This document shows, piece by piece, positions 57,201 through 60,200 of a DNA stretch of 64,000 nucleotides; the first letter of the stretch is position 1, and every line of letters starts with the position of its first letter. The position numbers and the translations under genes are program-made. Origin of the DNA: Numida meleagris (lineage: Eukaryota > Chordata > Aves > Galliformes > Numididae); contig NC_034414.1 in NCBI RefSeq assembly GCF_002078875.1, positions 25,702,637-25,766,636 on the forward strand. Direction: 5' to 3'. The notes under the pieces are model-generated. The model was given only the letters and a program-made list of their open reading frames with translations, was not told where the DNA came from and did no database searches.

Positions 57201-60200
57201 TAATAAAAGAAGAATTATTCTAGAGTTCTGTAAAATCCCACTTTTAACCTAACTCATTACACTCACTTGTCCCAAGAGCATAGCATGTTTGTATCTTTTT
57301 GAAATATACCCTTTTCCCTGCCCTAATTCAGCAGATCACAGCCTGGAATCATATCATAGTTTGGCTTGGAAGATCATCTGATTCCGACCTCCTCCCAGGG
57401 ACACCTCCCACTCAACCAGGTTGCTCAAAGCCCCATCCAGCCTGGCCCTGAGCAACTCTGGGGGTGGGGCATTCACAACTTTTCTAGGCAACCTGTGCCA
57501 GTGCTTTACCATCCTCATAGTAAATAATTTCTTCCAGATATGTAATCTAAACCTACCCTCTTTTCTACTTTGAATCCATTGCCCCTTGTCTTTGGAGATG
57601 AACAGAATTCTGCCTCAGAGAAAAGATTTTGATGTCAATCCAATCATACTGGATCATTTATTAACGTTAAATACTTTCAGTGGAATTACTGTCTTTTCTA
57701 TCTCCTCCTTTGAACAAAAAGGAGGAGGGCGTCTGGACTTACGTGTGAGATGCAAAGTGCCCACTTTCTATTAGGTCCACCCCATTTTCATTAAATGCTT
57801 CAATTCGTCTCTTTAGCACCATAAGCAGTTGTTCAAATTCCTGATGTTGCTTCTGCAGGCTTCGAACAGCATCTACATGATCCTGCATTTAAGAAAGGAA
57901 ATCTGATCAATTTTTTTATTGGTTGTATGTTTTTCCTGTAGCAATGATAAAAATATTGGTCCTTACTTTTCCCCTTCTCTTTCAGAGACAGACACACTGT
58001 ACATTTAGCACATGTCTAAGTGTGTATATATGTATAATTGTGTATAACACACTGTGTGTATATATAGCCTACAAACAAGCAATAGGTGCGCTTAGGCTTG
58101 TGTCATATCTTTGTGTCATGTTTAACCTGTCATATGTTTGTTCCTACCTTATGGTTCCATTTTCACTTTTTAAGAAAATCTGTATTCTGCATCTGGGCTA
58201 GCATATCTATAATTAAACACATCTTTATTCCATATAGTTGGTCCCAAAATAACCAACTCTTTCAGCTGAAAATATAAAAGGTATATTCCTCCTTCACTAA
58301 TCTCGTGAATATTGTCTACATTTGTTTTTTTTTCCCTTCATGGCTTCAACATTTTTAAAATACTCAATGAAAAGAAAAAAAAATCAATTTTATTTAAACT
58401 CAGGTTTCTATTTCAGTGAAAAAATGTTAATTATGTTTAAGCTCAGACCTTTCTCATTTTCATTATGCATAAGGACATGAGAACACAAATAAGAACCTGG
58501 TAGTCTAGTTTCAAAGTATGAAAATGCCATGACCATAAGAATGAGGAAGCTGATCTAATTAAGAAAATTGTGCGACTCTCTGAATGGAAGTACGAAGAAA
58601 CAAGATCAGCGGCTGTACATACCCCAAGGTCATCACCCCGGAGAAAGGCCTCATGGCTAGAAAGGGCAGCATTGATACGATCTCCCTCCCTGTTGAACTT
58701 CTGCAATTCCAAGCCATCCTGCAGCTTTTTCCGTCGCTCTTCCCACATATTTTCCAGCTCTTTGTTCTCCTGTGCAAGCCTTTCCACAGACAGGTGTACA
58801 TCTCTGGTCCTACTGTTACTGGGTTGTTTTTGGATTACTTTACGCCCAAGCTCTTCTAGCTGCACAAATCTTCCCAGAGAATGAAAAGTGAGACCTTAGT
58901 GCATGTGAATATATTAATTCTCTTATACAGCTCATGGCAGTACCTAAACACTAAGCTGCCCTCCCTCCTTCTTGCTCTTTCCCTGCTAGCCATTGAAGTA
59001 CACTACACAGTGCATGTAGTTGTTTGCTCAGGGGTACAGGCTGAAGGTAGTAGGTAAGATTTCTGTATAAGCTGCCATATAAGTAGGCTTTCCCATTAAA
59101 TGAGCAAGAAGGGCCAACTCTGTGTCTAGAACTTGATAATGCTGCAAAAGAATAGAACTGAAAATGATGGCATCTGGAAGCATAAAGCATAGGAAGGGAA
59201 GAACTGAGGGAACTGAAAGTGCAGGTGGTGTTATTCGAGTTTCAAGAGAGCTTGGGAAACTCTCTGCTCCAACACACATCTCCTCCTCCTTAACATCAGT
59301 GTACAAATGCAACGACTAACTGGATTTTGTCTTCAGCAGTTTCCTTTTGACACTAAGTTTCATGAGCATTTAAATAAACAGCATAACTTTCATGCATAAT
59401 TTATATACACAATAGACATGTTTCATCTTCATGGTGCTGTTGAGATATCACCCCATTCTGCTCTTTCCAGCCTACCTTTCCTTCTGAGACCTTATTTCTT
59501 TCAGAAGGTCCTGATGTTCCCTCAGCAGTTGCTCTGCAGAAGCCACGTCCACACCCATTTCTTCACTTCTCAGCTTCTCCCTGATGCCTTCTGCCCACAG
59601 CAGGAGCCTGCGGCTGTCTTGCAGGAATGACTGTTGATTTTGGGCCTGCTGCAGAAGGTCATGCTTCCTTTGGGTCTCCAACTTGAGGCTTACCAGAAGC
59701 CTCTCCATGTTCTCCACCTGCTCCGTGATGGCCTTGCTCTCTGCAGGGTTGGTGTCCTTAATGCTACAGCAAGAAGTAAAACACAAAAAACTGGAAGAAC
59801 AGCTTCAGATATTTGAAGCCTGAACCAAACCCTTTAAAAGTAAGAAATTTGGATATGTACACTTCTGTTAAAAAGAAAGTCAGCTAAGGCACCAAATACT
59901 CCATACCAGCAAAAAATATTGCTTTGAAAACATTGTACCACAGAACATATAATTTAAAGGCTCTTTAAAGACTCTGGTAATATTCTTGTGGTTCAATTGT
60001 TTCTGTACATTGTGAATGTATAGAAGACTCAGAAGTAAAAAGCTTTACAATTTCAAATTCAAACTGCAGTGCACAATTCTCAGCTACTCTTCCTTCATCT
60101 TTGTTTCCCCTGATGATCCTCTTTCATAAAGAGGATTTTATATCTATATAAATATATATCTATATTTATATAGATATACTAAATTATATCTAGTTCAAAA

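Larger units (their letters stand above)
54745..57742 (-). other. Introns W8-W9 and W7-W8
   Basis: 54745..56381 carries the short CR1 at 55652. 56482..57742 carries the larger CR1 at 57344. The remainder is ordinary intron. Confidence 0.75.
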
